Origin: Cellulophaga fucicola
GTDB taxonomy: Bacteria > Bacteroidota > Bacteroidia > Flavobacteriales > Flavobacteriaceae
Direction of reading: 5' to 3'
DNA length: 55,372 bases
Assembly (NCBI RefSeq): GCF_900119145.1
Contig: NZ_FPIY01000009.1
Span: 1 to 55,372 of the forward strand
Shown here piece after piece: positions 16,925-25,817 of this stretch; the stretch's first letter is position 1; the number at the start of each line of letters is the position of its first letter. Made by a program: the position numbers and the translations under genes. The notes under the pieces were generated by a model. It saw only the letters and a list, made by a program, of their open reading frames with translations. It searched no databases and was not told the origin of the DNA.

Positions 16925-17572
16925 CTAGTTTTCTTCTATTAATGCTTTATTTCTTGAACGTTGTATCCAGATAATGATACCAACTACAATTAATGCCATT
17001 GGTGACAATAACATAAATCCATTGTTCTCATACCCTATGGCATACAACCCTGTCTTTTCTATAGGATCTCCTAATACTTTAAATCCTAATAAAGTACCAG
17101 AACCTAAAAGCTCTCTAAAGAACCCAACAATAATTAAGATTAAACCATATCCTAATGAGTTACCTATACCATCTAAGAAAGATCTCCAAGGTCCGTTTGC
17201 CAAAGCAAAAGCCTCAAAACGCCCCATAATGATACAGTTTGTTATAATTAACCCAACAAATACAGAAAGGGTTTTACTTAACTCATAAGCAAATGCTTTA
17301 AGCACTTGATCTACTATAATTACTAAGGCAGCTACTACTACCAATTGCACTATAATTCTAATTTTAGAAGGAATAATGTTTCTCATTAAAGAGATAACAA
17401 CGTTACCCATTCCTAATACAAACATTACTGAAACCGCCATTACTATAGACGCTTTTAACTCTGCTGTAATTGCCAATGCAGAACATATACCTAATACTTG
17501 TATCGTAATTGGGTTGTTATCTGCTAATGGATCTAATATTAGATTTGCATCTTTTTTAGAAAGTAATCCCAT
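16925..17572 (-). CDS. nqrD: Na+-translocating NADH:quinone reductase subunit D
   Basis: NqrD is the partner of NqrE in the membrane, related to it by internal pseudo-symmetry. The 215-residue protein has about six helices and the conserved elements DNNPITIQVLGICSALAIT and GLIITNCIIMGRFEAFAL, each with the cysteine placed at the shared iron centre. Its ATG lies three bases after the nqrC stop, consistent with tight coupling in the operon. Confidence 0.96.
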   Translation of the reverse strand: MGLLSKKDANLILDPLADNNPITIQVLGICSALAITAELKASIVMAVSVMFVLGMGNVVISLMRNIIPSKIRIIVQLVVVAALVIIVDQVLKAFAYELSKTLSVFVGLIITNCIIMGRFEAFALANGPWRSFLDGIGNSLGYGLILIIVGFFRELLGSGTLLGFKVLGDPIEKTGLYAIGYENNGFMLLSPMALIVVGIIIWIQRSRNKALIEEN

Positions 17573-17575
17573 TTT

Positions 17576-18325
17576 TTATTTTTTAGCTATAGTTTCTAAA
17601 TAATCTTGATAAAGTTTAACGCTCTCTTTTATCATAGCTGTTACACCATTACCTGTAATGGTAGCACCCGCTAAAGCATCAACTTTATTATCATCTTTTC
17701 TTTCATTTATTGGGTCATTGTTACCTTTTGCAACAGTAATTCCAACAAAATTATCGCCACTTAAAATAGACTCTCCTTTAAAATCGTCCATAAAATAACG
17801 TTGCTTAATATTTGCTCCTAGACCAGGTGTTTCTCCTTTATGATCAAAAAATACACCTTGTACTTTTAAATCTTCGCCTACAGCAACAAAGCCCCAAATA
17901 GCATCCCAAAGACCTTTACCTCTCATTGGTATGATATAAGATTTTTTACCATCTTTTTCTCCAATAAATAAAGGCAACTTTCTTGTTTCGCCATTCTTAG
18001 CTGCAGTTTCTTGCTTTTTTAAATCTATTAAGTAAGCTTCGTCATTTGGTGTAACCTTACCATTTTCTATAACTATTTGCTCCTTAATATATTTTTTAAA
18101 TTCAGCCTCTACTTTATCTGTAGGAACAAAGTTTATACTTCCTTCATCTACATTTTCATCAACACCCATTGCATACAAGATGTTCTGTTGCTTTTCAAAC
18201 TTCTCGTTCATCTTAATTTTACTACTTAAACTAGAAGCAGTAAATGCCAAGACAGAACCTACAACAACAACCATAATGGCTGCAAAAAGTACGGTGTAAC
18301 TATTTTTATCTGTATTAATTGCCAT
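17576..18325 (-). CDS. nqrC: Na+-translocating NADH:quinone reductase subunit C
   Basis: NqrC carries a covalently bound FMN on the periplasmic side. The 249-residue protein has one N-terminal helix and an FMN-binding domain. The flavinylation motif is DALAGATITGNG near the C-terminus, with T222 as the predicted FMN acceptor. The usual Ser of SGAT is Ala here, which still fits the looser ApbE target consensus. ApbE encoded at 12203-13237 is the expected transferase. The gene lies 19 bases after nqrB. Confidence 0.96.
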   Translation of the reverse strand: MAINTDKNSYTVLFAAIMVVVVGSVLAFTASSLSSKIKMNEKFEKQQNILYAMGVDENVDEGSINFVPTDKVEAEFKKYIKEQIVIENGKVTPNDEAYLIDLKKQETAAKNGETRKLPLFIGEKDGKKSYIIPMRGKGLWDAIWGFVAVGEDLKVQGVFFDHKGETPGLGANIKQRYFMDDFKGESILSGDNFVGITVAKGNNDPINERKDDNKVDALAGATITGNGVTAMIKESVKLYQDYLETIAKK

Positions 18326-18344
18326 AACTATTTTTTTAGTGCTA

Positions 18345-19547
18345 TTAAGCTGTAGCTTTTTTTGATCTCTTTAAACGTCTCTTAACGTTAGCCTGTACTA
18401 CATAATGATCTATAGTTGGCGCAAAAACGTTCATTAACAATATTGCTAAGAATACACCTTCTGGATATGCAGGGTTAAATACTCTAATTAAAACAGAGAT
18501 AAACCCAATAAAGAAACCGTAATACCATTTTCCTTTATTTGTCTGCGAACCTGTAACAGGGTCAGTAGCCATATAAACAATACCAAAAGCTAAACCACCA
18601 ACAAGTAAATGTTGCCAGAACTCAAAGCTCATTAATCCATAAAACTTACTTCCTTCACTAATCCAATCTGCGCTAACAACGCCATTAAAAATTAGCCCCA
18701 TTGTTAAAGCACCAATAACAGCACTTAACATAATTCTCCAGCTAGCTATTTTTGTAAATATTAAAAACAACCCTCCTAAAAGAATTAAAAATGTAGAAGT
18801 TTCACCTACAGAACCAGGTATAAAACCAAAGAACATATCTGAAATTGAGTATGATGCATCTGTATTCTGTGCTAACTGCCCTAAGATAGTTTCACCAGAA
18901 ATAGCATCTGCAGTACCAGCTCTTTCTACAGCCTCATGTACCCAAACTTTATCACCACTCATCCAAGTAGGATAAGCAAAGAATAAGAATGCTCTAATTG
19001 TTAGTGCTGGGTTTAAGATATTCATCCCTGTACCACCAAAAACTTCTTTACCTATTACGACACCAAAAATAACTGCTATAGCTAGCATCCATAATGGCGT
19101 ATCTATTGGTACAATTAACGGCACTAACATACCTGTTACCAAGTAACCTTCTTCTACCTCGTGACCTTTTATAACTGCAAAAACGAATTCTACAGCTAAA
19201 CCAATTACATAAGATACTATTACCAATGGCAATACAGTAGTAACACCAATTAAGAAGTTATCCCAAGTAAGAAAATCGTTTAGTAATGAAAAGTCTGCAG
19301 GAAAACCATTAATTGCAGAATAGTGTTGGTAACCAGCATTAAACATTCCAAATAATAAAACTGGAACCAATGCCATTATTACCGTATTCATTGTACGCTT
19401 TAAATCATCTGCTGCTCGTACGTGAGACCCAGAGTGCGTAGTTTCATTAGGCAAGTACAAAAACGTATGGATTGCATTAAATGCAGGTGCCATTTTTTTG
19501 CCTTTATACTTTTCCTTTAAATTGTGTAATGTATTTTTAAGACCCAT
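18345..19547 (-). CDS. nqrB: Na+-translocating NADH:quinone reductase subunit B
   Basis: NqrB is the large membrane subunit carrying a covalent FMN and riboflavin. The 400-residue protein has about ten helices and conserved GKEVFGGTGMNILNPAL and FGIVYMATDPVTGSQTNKG segments. In the loop where other NqrB proteins carry SGAT, this protein has DAISGETILGQ, so the likely FMN acceptor is T220 but the preceding residue is Glu rather than Ala. Start and length are normal. Only three bases separate it from nqrA. Confidence 0.96.
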   Translation of the reverse strand: MGLKNTLHNLKEKYKGKKMAPAFNAIHTFLYLPNETTHSGSHVRAADDLKRTMNTVIMALVPVLLFGMFNAGYQHYSAINGFPADFSLLNDFLTWDNFLIGVTTVLPLVIVSYVIGLAVEFVFAVIKGHEVEEGYLVTGMLVPLIVPIDTPLWMLAIAVIFGVVIGKEVFGGTGMNILNPALTIRAFLFFAYPTWMSGDKVWVHEAVERAGTADAISGETILGQLAQNTDASYSISDMFFGFIPGSVGETSTFLILLGGLFLIFTKIASWRIMLSAVIGALTMGLIFNGVVSADWISEGSKFYGLMSFEFWQHLLVGGLAFGIVYMATDPVTGSQTNKGKWYYGFFIGFISVLIRVFNPAYPEGVFLAILLMNVFAPTIDHYVVQANVKRRLKRSKKATA

Positions 19548-19550
19548 CTT

Positions 19551-20900
19551 TTATCCTATTTCTTTTTGTAATAAGTCCAACCCTTCTCTAATAATTTGCT
19601 GATGTGGTTGTTTAGATATACAGATAAACTCTGTTAAAGCAAAATCTTCAGGAGCAACCTCGTATAAACCAAGTTGTTCCATTTCATCTAAATCCTTAAT
19701 CATACAAGCTTTTAGCAATTGCATTGGATAAATATCTAGTGGAAAAACTTTTTCATAAGCACCAGTTACCACAAATGCTCTATGTTCTCCGTTAGTATTG
19801 GTTGTTAAATCGTATTTTTTATTAGGACTTAACCAAGAGAAAGTCATTGCTCTAGTTGAAGATATCTTATTAAAAACTGGCTTATTCCATCCAAATAATT
19901 CATAATCATCTCCTTCAGGAATAACAGAAACTGTATTATTATAGAATCCTAAATAGCCTTCAGGACTAGTTTTAGAACCCGTTAACACATCTCCATTAAT
20001 AACTCTAAAGTTCTCTATAGAAACACCACTGCCATATAAGAAAGTAGATATCTCTGCACCAATAGTAGTTGTATAGTATTTTGGAGATTTAACAGCAGAA
20101 CCAGCTAAAGCTATTGTTCTTTGCGCGTTAAACTTACCAGTTAACAACAACTCCCCTATTATTACAAGGTCTTGTGCATTAACAGTCCAAACCACTTCCC
20201 CTTTATTAACAGGATCTATCTTGTTTATTTGTGTACCAACCAAACCTGCTGGGTGTGGCCCGGCAACTTTATGTTCTGTAACACCAGACAAACCAGATAA
20301 TGGAGAGTTACTACCACCTACAGACACGTGCACGTTTCCAGAAGTTAAAGTTGCTAAAGCCGTTACAGCCGCTTGCAATTCTTTCTCCTTTCCTTTTAAC
20401 ACGTAATCCAAATCTGCTGCCAATGGCGCTGTTGTATATCCAGAAATAAAGATAGCCTTTGGAGCTACTTCAGGATTTGCAACAACATCATACGGTCTTT
20501 GTTTTATAAAAGACCAACAACCAGATAACAACAACTGCGACTTAACGTCTTCTGCAGTTGCGCTTGCTAGGTTTAGCGTACTGTGTTCTACTACTTCACC
20601 ACTCTTATTAGCACTAATTTTTAGCGTTAATATCTTTCTTCTTGCTCCTCTTACAATTTCCACAAGTTCACCGGCCACAGGAGAAACAAACTTCATTTCT
20701 TCTACGTCTTTGTTGTAAAACAAAGGCTCACCTGCCTTAACAGACGCCCCTTCTTTTACCAACATTTTTGGCATTATACCGTGAAAATCATTAAGATTTA
20801 TTGCATAAACATTGCTTAAAACCGCTTTAGAAGTAGTTTGCTCAGCGGCACCGACTAGGTTGATATTTAAGCCTTTTTTTATTCGAATGTCTTTAGACAT
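19551..20900 (-). CDS. nqrA: Na+-translocating NADH:quinone reductase subunit A
   Basis: NqrA is the soluble cytoplasmic subunit that lies on NqrB near the quinone site. The 449-residue protein starts IRIKKGLNINLVG and has conserved DFHGIMPKMLVKEGASVKAGEPLF, GPHPAGLVGTQINKIDPV and DLDEMEQLGLYEVAPEDFALTEF elements, each given here as an extract. It is the first gene of the nqrABCDEF operon, preceded by a promoter-like box at 20935-20942. The intergenic region is shared with the divergent T9SS plug gene. Confidence 0.95.
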   Translation of the reverse strand: MSKDIRIKKGLNINLVGAAEQTTSKAVLSNVYAINLNDFHGIMPKMLVKEGASVKAGEPLFYNKDVEEMKFVSPVAGELVEIVRGARRKILTLKISANKSGEVVEHSTLNLASATAEDVKSQLLLSGCWSFIKQRPYDVVANPEVAPKAIFISGYTTAPLAADLDYVLKGKEKELQAAVTALATLTSGNVHVSVGGSNSPLSGLSGVTEHKVAGPHPAGLVGTQINKIDPVNKGEVVWTVNAQDLVIIGELLLTGKFNAQRTIALAGSAVKSPKYYTTTIGAEISTFLYGSGVSIENFRVINGDVLTGSKTSPEGYLGFYNNTVSVIPEGDDYELFGWNKPVFNKISSTRAMTFSWLSPNKKYDLTTNTNGEHRAFVVTGAYEKVFPLDIYPMQLLKACMIKDLDEMEQLGLYEVAPEDFALTEFICISKQPHQQIIREGLDLLQKEIG

Positions 20901-20934
20901 ATTATTGCAGACCTTAGGTTAACAAAATTTCGTG

Positions 20935-20942
20935 CAAATTTA
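20935..20942 (-). promoter_or_regulatory. Candidate -7 box (TAAATTTG) of the nqr operon
   Basis: On the minus strand TAAATTTG lies 34 bases before the nqrA ATG and fits the Bacteroidota consensus. It faces away from the plug gene promoter in the same 180-base divergent region. Confidence 0.5.
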
Positions 20943-21055
20943 AAGTTTTAAGGGGAAACTTCCTTGTTAAATCAACTAAGATGTTTTTATTTATATTAAT
21001 TCTAAATAAATAGAATTGCAATTTTAACAACCTAATTTTAGGCACAACTTTTGCT

Positions 21056-21063
21056 TATATTTG
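21056..21063 (+). promoter_or_regulatory. Candidate -7 box (TATATTTG) of the T9SS plug gene
   Basis: TATATTTG lies 17 bases before the ATG at 21081 and fits TAnnTTTG. It is divergent to the nqr promoter box. Confidence 0.5.
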
Positions 21064-21080
21064 CGTAAGAATTATACAAA

Positions 21081-22325
21081 ATGAAACAATACACCCTTAT
21101 ACTATCTTTATTAATGGCCTTTTGGGGCGCTAAAGCACAAGTTGCAGTAGAAAAAGACGCGCCAGAAAACATTAAATCGATAGTTTTTAAAGGAACAACT
21201 GAGGATCAATTTCCTATAATTTTATCAGGAGACCGAATTACTTTAGAATTTGATGATCTTAACGCATCTGAAGAAGATTACTATTACAAAGTTACTTACT
21301 ACAATTACGACTGGACACCTTCTACCCTACTAAAGTCTCAGTATTTAAAGGGATTAGACAATCTTAGAATTACAAATTACGAGAATAGCTATAATACACT
21401 ACAAGCATACTCCAACTACCAACTACAGCTACCAAATAACAATGTTAGCTTTAAAGTTAGCGGTAATTATATGCTAGAGGTTTATAATGAATATGATGAG
21501 CTTCAGTTTTCTAGACGCTTTCTTATATACCAAAACGCAGTATCAGTTGGCGTATCAACAAAAAGAACAAGGGAGTTTGAGTTTCTAAATGAAAAACAAG
21601 CCGTACAAATAGCCATAAACGCAGGTGATTTTAGACTTATCAACCCAAAAAACGAAGTAAAAGTTGCTATTATACAGAATTACTACTGGCCTTCTGCCAT
21701 TACAAATCTTAAACCACAATACACAATTGGCAAAGAATTACTATATAAATATGATAAAGAAGCTAGCTTTTTTGGCGGCAACGAATTTCTAAATTTTACC
21801 ACAAAAGATTTACGCGCAACTAGCACTGCAATTGCCAGAGTAGAACTGCAAGATATTTACAACCACTATCTTTACGGAGACCTACACAGAGCAAACGAAC
21901 CTTACACTTATTTTCCCGACATTAATGGTGACTTTGTAGTTACCACACAGCAAGGGGAAGATGCATCTAGAGAGTCAGAATACACAAACATACATTTTAA
22001 ATTAGAGTACACAGATGCTATAGGCTTAGATGATGTTTATGTTTTTGGAAAGTTTAACAATTATGCGTTAAGCGATGAAAATAAAATGACCTACAATGAA
22101 AAAACTGGCTATTTAGAAGCTAGTATAAAAATAAAACAAGGCTTTTATAATTACAAATACGTAATAAAAACGGATACTGGAGAAGTAAAAGAAAACGTTA
22201 TTGGCGGTAATTTTCACTTTACAGAAAACAATTACTTAGTTCTGGTTTACTACAGAAACTTTGGAGATCAACATGATAGTTTAATTGGAGTTGGTTCTGG
22301 AAACTCTAGAAACATAACCAACTAA
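21081..22325 (+). CDS. Type IX secretion system Plug protein (DUF5103)
   Basis: The 414-residue product has a signal peptide (MKQYTLILSLLMAFWGAKA) and the family signature: KSIVFKG near the N-terminus, YYYKVTYYNYDWTPS, and GNYMLEVYNEYDELQFSRRF. In Flavobacterium johnsoniae this family (Plug) occupies the periplasmic side of the SprA translocon barrel when PorV does not. The start gives a clean signal peptide. It stands alone after the divergent nqr operon. The family assignment is from recalled motifs, and I am fairly sure of it. Confidence 0.85.
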   Translation: MKQYTLILSLLMAFWGAKAQVAVEKDAPENIKSIVFKGTTEDQFPIILSGDRITLEFDDLNASEEDYYYKVTYYNYDWTPSTLLKSQYLKGLDNLRITNYENSYNTLQAYSNYQLQLPNNNVSFKVSGNYMLEVYNEYDELQFSRRFLIYQNAVSVGVSTKRTREFEFLNEKQAVQIAINAGDFRLINPKNEVKVAIIQNYYWPSAITNLKPQYTIGKELLYKYDKEASFFGGNEFLNFTTKDLRATSTAIARVELQDIYNHYLYGDLHRANEPYTYFPDINGDFVVTTQQGEDASRESEYTNIHFKLEYTDAIGLDDVYVFGKFNNYALSDENKMTYNEKTGYLEASIKIKQGFYNYKYVIKTDTGEVKENVIGGNFHFTENNYLVLVYYRNFGDQHDSLIGVGSGNSRNITN

Positions 22326-22403
22326 AAGCAACTATTTAAGCAGACTAAATTGTTCTTTTACCGAATATATACCTCAACACAAACATTTTTAAATATTACT
22401 TTT

Positions 22404-22553
22404 TATATTTGTATGTAGCCAATGTGTCTCGCTATAAAATAGTTACACATATCTACAGAAAAAATAAGAACCTATATTACCTTGTAATTAACCTCTAATT
22501 TTTTCGACTTAATACTGTATATAAGTATTATACTTTTTTAAAAATTAAAACGT
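22404..22553 (+). promoter_or_regulatory. Possible apaG leader with promoter box and weak hairpin
   Basis: TATATTTG at 22404-22411 fits the -7 box but lies about 140 bases before apaG. Between them is a seven-base stem, TAATACT (22510-22516) with AGTATTA (22524-22530), followed by a T-run 18-23 bases before the ATG. The stem is almost all A-T pairs, so it could be chance. Confidence 0.3.
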
Positions 22554-22940
22554 ATGACTACACAAGTTACTAAGGGGATAAAAGTATCTGTAAGCACTAA
22601 TTTTGAAGGTACTTTTTTTAAGAACTACAAGATGCACTATGCTTTTGGCTACACTATAACTATAGAAAACCTTAGTAAAGAGTCTGTACAGTTAACTTCT
22701 AGACATTGGGAAATCTTTGATTCTCTTAATGATTTAGAAATTATGGATGGCGAAGGTGTTGTTGGCAAAAAACCAGTTTTAAACCCAGGACAATCTCATA
22801 CATACAATTCTGGTTGCTTATTAACATCGCCAATTGGAGCTATGCGCGGACACTATAATATGGTGGGTTTTAACGAGAATAAAAAGTTTAGAGTACAAAT
22901 ACCCACATTTAAATTTAGTGCTCCTTTTGCCTTAAACTAA
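22554..22940 (+). CDS. apaG: ApaG-domain protein
   Basis: This 128-residue protein is a full-length ApaG, a fibronectin-III-like beta sandwich. Conserved parts are YAFGYTITIENLS, VQLTSRHWEIFDS, VVGKKPVLNPGQSHTYNSG and GAMRGHYNMV. ApaG proteins have been linked to Co2+ resistance and Mg2+ efflux in enterobacteria, but the biochemical role is unsettled. It lies between the plug gene and pruA and seems to be transcribed on its own. Confidence 0.93.
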   Translation: MTTQVTKGIKVSVSTNFEGTFFKNYKMHYAFGYTITIENLSKESVQLTSRHWEIFDSLNDLEIMDGEGVVGKKPVLNPGQSHTYNSGCLLTSPIGAMRGHYNMVGFNENKKFRVQIPTFKFSAPFALN

Positions 22941-22991
22941 AAAAGCAACCTACTAACACCCAATTTGTTTTAATAACGATTTTGATTTTAG

Positions 22992-22999
22992 TACATTTG
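22992..22999 (+). promoter_or_regulatory. Candidate -7 box (TACATTTG) of pruA
   Basis: TACATTTG lies 32 bases before the pruA ATG. A TTTG at 22964-22967 is placed 24 bases upstream, slightly far for a -33 element. Confidence 0.45.
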
Positions 23000-23031
23000 T
23001 TACGATATTAAACTTATAAAAACGTAGCACA

Positions 23032-24660
23032 ATGGGTAAAGGATTTTTTCAAGTTCCAACCGCTTTTAACGAACCAATAAAAAGCTATGCTCCAGGATCT
23101 CCTGAGCGCGAAGCAGTATTAGAGCAATACAAAGCTTACTACAATTCAACAGTAGACGTTCCTTTATATATTGGAAGCGAAGAGATAAAAACAGGTAACA
23201 CAAAGCCTATGTCTCCTCCGCATGACCATAAACACATAGTAGGACACTACCATTTAGCAGAAAAAAAACACGTTACTAAGGCTATAGAAAACGCTCTTGA
23301 ATCTAGAGAAGCTTGGGCTAATTTAGCTTGGGAACAACGTGCAGCTATTTTCCTAAAAGCTGCAGAATTAATCGCTGGTCCTTACAGAGCAAAGATAAAT
23401 GCGGCAACTATGATGGCGCAATCTAAAACTATACACCAAGCAGAAATTGATGCTGCTTGTGAACTTATAGATTTTTTACGTTTTAACGTAGAATATATGA
23501 CTCAGATTTACGCTGAGCAACCAGATTCTGCTGAAGGGATCTGGAACAGAGTAGAGTACCGTCCTTTAGAAGGTTTTGTTTACGCAATTACTCCTTTTAA
23601 CTTTACTGCTATTGCTGGTAACTTACCTGCAAGTGCAGCAATGATGGGTAATGTTGTACTTTGGAAACCAAGTGATAGTCAGATTTTCTCTGCTAAAGTA
23701 ATTATAGACATATTTAAAGAAGCTGGTGTACCAGATGGCGTTATTAATGTTGTTTACGGTGACCCAGTTATGGTAACAGAAACGGCATTAGCTAGCCCAG
23801 ATTTTGCTGGATTACACTTTACAGGTTCTACTTATGTTTTTAAAGAACTTTGGAAACAAATAGGCAACAACATACACAATTACAAAACATACCCTAAAAT
23901 AGTTGGTGAAACTGGTGGTAAAGATTTTATTTTAGCACACAAAACAGCTAACCCTGCACAAGTAGCTACAGCTATTGTACGTGGTGCTTTTGAGTTCCAG
24001 GGACAAAAATGTAGTGCTGCATCTAGAGTATACTTACCTAAATCTACTGCTACAGAAACTTTAGATTTAGTAAAAAGAGATTTAGCTAGTATTAACAAGC
24101 CAGGGTCTCCTGAAGATATGAGTAACTTTGTTACTGCTGTTATTCATGAAGGATCTTTTGACAAATTAGCAAAGTACATAGACGGAGCTAAAGCAGATAA
24201 AGATGCTGAAATTTTTGCTGGTGGTAATTATGATAAATCTAAAGGTTATTTTATAGAGCCTACAGTTATTGTAACTACAAATCCTAAGTACACGACTATG
24301 GAAACTGAGCTTTTTGGCCCTGTAGTTACGATATATGTATATGACGATAAAGATTGGAAAGAAACGCTTAAACTAGTAGATGCTACATCTGAGTATGCAT
24401 TAACTGGAGCTGTTTTATCTGGTGACCGTTATGCAATAGAAGAAGCTACACAAGCATTACAAAACTGTGCTGGTAATTTCTACATTAACGACAAACCAAC
24501 CGGAGCAGTTGTTGGTCAGCAACCATTTGGCGGCGCTAGATCTTCTGGAACTAACGACAAAGCTGGTTCTGCACAAAACTTACTACGTTGGGTTTCTCCA
24601 AGATTAATAAAAGAAACTTTTGTTACACCAACAGATTATAGATATCCTTTTTTAGGATAA
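23032..24660 (+). CDS. pruA: L-glutamate gamma-semialdehyde (1-pyrroline-5-carboxylate) dehydrogenase
   Basis: The enzyme oxidises glutamate semialdehyde to glutamate with NAD+, the second step of proline breakdown. The 542-residue length matches the stand-alone form. The catalytic cysteine is C327 in FQGQKCSAASRVY and the general base E293 in VGETGGKDF; ITPFNFTAIAGNLP and GLHFTGSTYVF form the cofactor region. There is no PRODH domain, so proline oxidation must be encoded elsewhere. A strong terminator follows. Confidence 0.96.
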   Translation: MGKGFFQVPTAFNEPIKSYAPGSPEREAVLEQYKAYYNSTVDVPLYIGSEEIKTGNTKPMSPPHDHKHIVGHYHLAEKKHVTKAIENALESREAWANLAWEQRAAIFLKAAELIAGPYRAKINAATMMAQSKTIHQAEIDAACELIDFLRFNVEYMTQIYAEQPDSAEGIWNRVEYRPLEGFVYAITPFNFTAIAGNLPASAAMMGNVVLWKPSDSQIFSAKVIIDIFKEAGVPDGVINVVYGDPVMVTETALASPDFAGLHFTGSTYVFKELWKQIGNNIHNYKTYPKIVGETGGKDFILAHKTANPAQVATAIVRGAFEFQGQKCSAASRVYLPKSTATETLDLVKRDLASINKPGSPEDMSNFVTAVIHEGSFDKLAKYIDGAKADKDAEIFAGGNYDKSKGYFIEPTVIVTTNPKYTTMETELFGPVVTIYVYDDKDWKETLKLVDATSEYALTGAVLSGDRYAIEEATQALQNCAGNFYINDKPTGAVVGQQPFGGARSSGTNDKAGSAQNLLRWVSPRLIKETFVTPTDYRYPFLG

Positions 24661-24679
24661 ACTATAATTACAGATAATT

Positions 24680-24727
24680 TAAAAAGCCAAAATCTTAGAT
24701 TTAACTCTAAAGATTTTGGCTTTTTTA
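24680..24727 (+). terminator. Rho-independent terminator of pruA
   Basis: A long stem (AAAAGCCAAAATCTT with a matching arm ending GATTTTGGCTTTT, one bulged base) is followed by seven T about 20-65 bases after the pruA stop. Confidence 0.85.
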
Positions 24728-24958
24728 TGTTTAAAACTTACCCCAAAAGGTTAAAAATTGTTTTTTTTACAATTTTAATGTAAATTTAACGTTAAGTAAA
24801 TGTAAACAGATTGTTTGTTTATTGTAAAATTTAAAAACCTATGAAAGATAAGATCGTAAATAACAAAAAACAGTTTAGTATTTTTAATGTGTATACCTAT
24901 ATGAAGAACTACGCAAAAAATTGCAAGTACTCTTTTAACAGAATGCTAAGTATATAAA
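24728..24958. other. Intergenic stretch after pruA, with one doubtful tiny frame
   Basis: This AT-rich stretch separates pruA from the convergent rsmG. The only frame of note is ATG 24841 to TAA 24957 (38 residues, Lys/Asn-rich). It lacks a clear promoter or recognisable motif and I do not call it a gene. Confidence 0.4.
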
Positions 24959-25594
24959 TTAACCTTTATACTTTAAAGGTAAATAAACTACTTTTTTGGT
25001 CTCAAAAAAGTCTTCAGTAAAATAATCTGATAAATTATAAATTTCAGCTGTCCTATATTCTAATAGTTCTTCTGACAAATCTCCACCTTTAAGGTATAAA
25101 ATTCCGTTTCTGCGTTCATGTATAGAATTCTTTTTTATGCGCCCTTTTATCCAACGCACAAAGGTAGGCATTGCTGCTACTGCTCTACTCACTATAAAGT
25201 CGAACTGAGTATCTAGCTCTTCTACACGCATATGTTTAGCGGTTACATTTGTTAACTGTAAACCGTCTATAACCTCTTGCACAACTTTTATTTTTTTACC
25301 AATAGCATCTACTAATGTAAAGTGCGTTTCTGGAAAAAGAATAGCCAAAGGAATACCTGGAAAACCACCACCTGTACCAACATCTAAAACTGTTGTACCT
25401 GGCAAAAACTGCTGAAACTTTGCTATACCTGTAGAATGTAAAATATGACGCAAATAAATTTCGTCTATATCTTTTCTAGAAACCACGTTAATTTTCTGGT
25501 TCCAATCTGCATATAATGCTTCTAGTTGAATAAAATGTTGTTTTTGCTCTTCAGTTAAGTCTGGAAAATACTTAAAAATAATATCGGACTTCAT
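24959..25594 (-). CDS. rsmG: 16S rRNA (guanine-527-N7) methyltransferase
   Basis: RsmG methylates G527 of 16S rRNA using SAM. The 211-residue protein has the family start (QLEALYADWNQKINVVSRKD), the SAM motif VLDVGTGGGFPGIPLAI, and FDFIVSRAVA. Length and start are normal. A TACTTTTG box lies 20 bases upstream of the ATG on the minus strand. It is divergent from the desaturase gene. Confidence 0.96.
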   Translation of the reverse strand: MKSDIIFKYFPDLTEEQKQHFIQLEALYADWNQKINVVSRKDIDEIYLRHILHSTGIAKFQQFLPGTTVLDVGTGGGFPGIPLAILFPETHFTLVDAIGKKIKVVQEVIDGLQLTNVTAKHMRVEELDTQFDFIVSRAVAAMPTFVRWIKGRIKKNSIHERRNGILYLKGGDLSEELLEYRTAEIYNLSDYFTEDFFETKKVVYLPLKYKG

Positions 25595-25614
25595 AAATTT
25601 TATCTAAGTTTTGG

Positions 25615-25622
25615 CAAAAGTA
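25615..25622 (-). promoter_or_regulatory. Candidate -7 box (TACTTTTG) of rsmG
   Basis: On the minus strand TACTTTTG lies 20 bases before the rsmG ATG and fits TAnnTTTG. Confidence 0.5.
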
Positions 25623-25680
25623 AGCATTTCCTAAATCATAAAAATTTCTTATTTTAAGATAATTATCATATTATAAAAAG

Positions 25681-25688
25681 TACTTTTG
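25681..25688 (+). promoter_or_regulatory. Candidate -7 box (TACTTTTG) for the desaturase gene
   Basis: A second TACTTTTG, on the plus strand, lies about 130 bases before the desaturase ATG, which would give an unusually long, A-rich leader. Confidence 0.35.
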
Positions 25689-25817
25689 CGTTATCTTTAC
25701 CTAGTTTTTACGTCTAATAATACCTAGAAGCTATTGAAAATTAAAATTATAAATTTCTACAATATAAAAATACAACTCCCTTAAAAACAAAAAGGGAATA
25801 TCAGAATCAAAAAAATT

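Noticed and set aside
24841-24957. 38-residue Lys/Asn-rich frame before rsmG
   Set aside because: No motif, no clear promoter box close by, and composition like that of AT-rich intergenic DNA. Kept only as a note in the intergenic entry.
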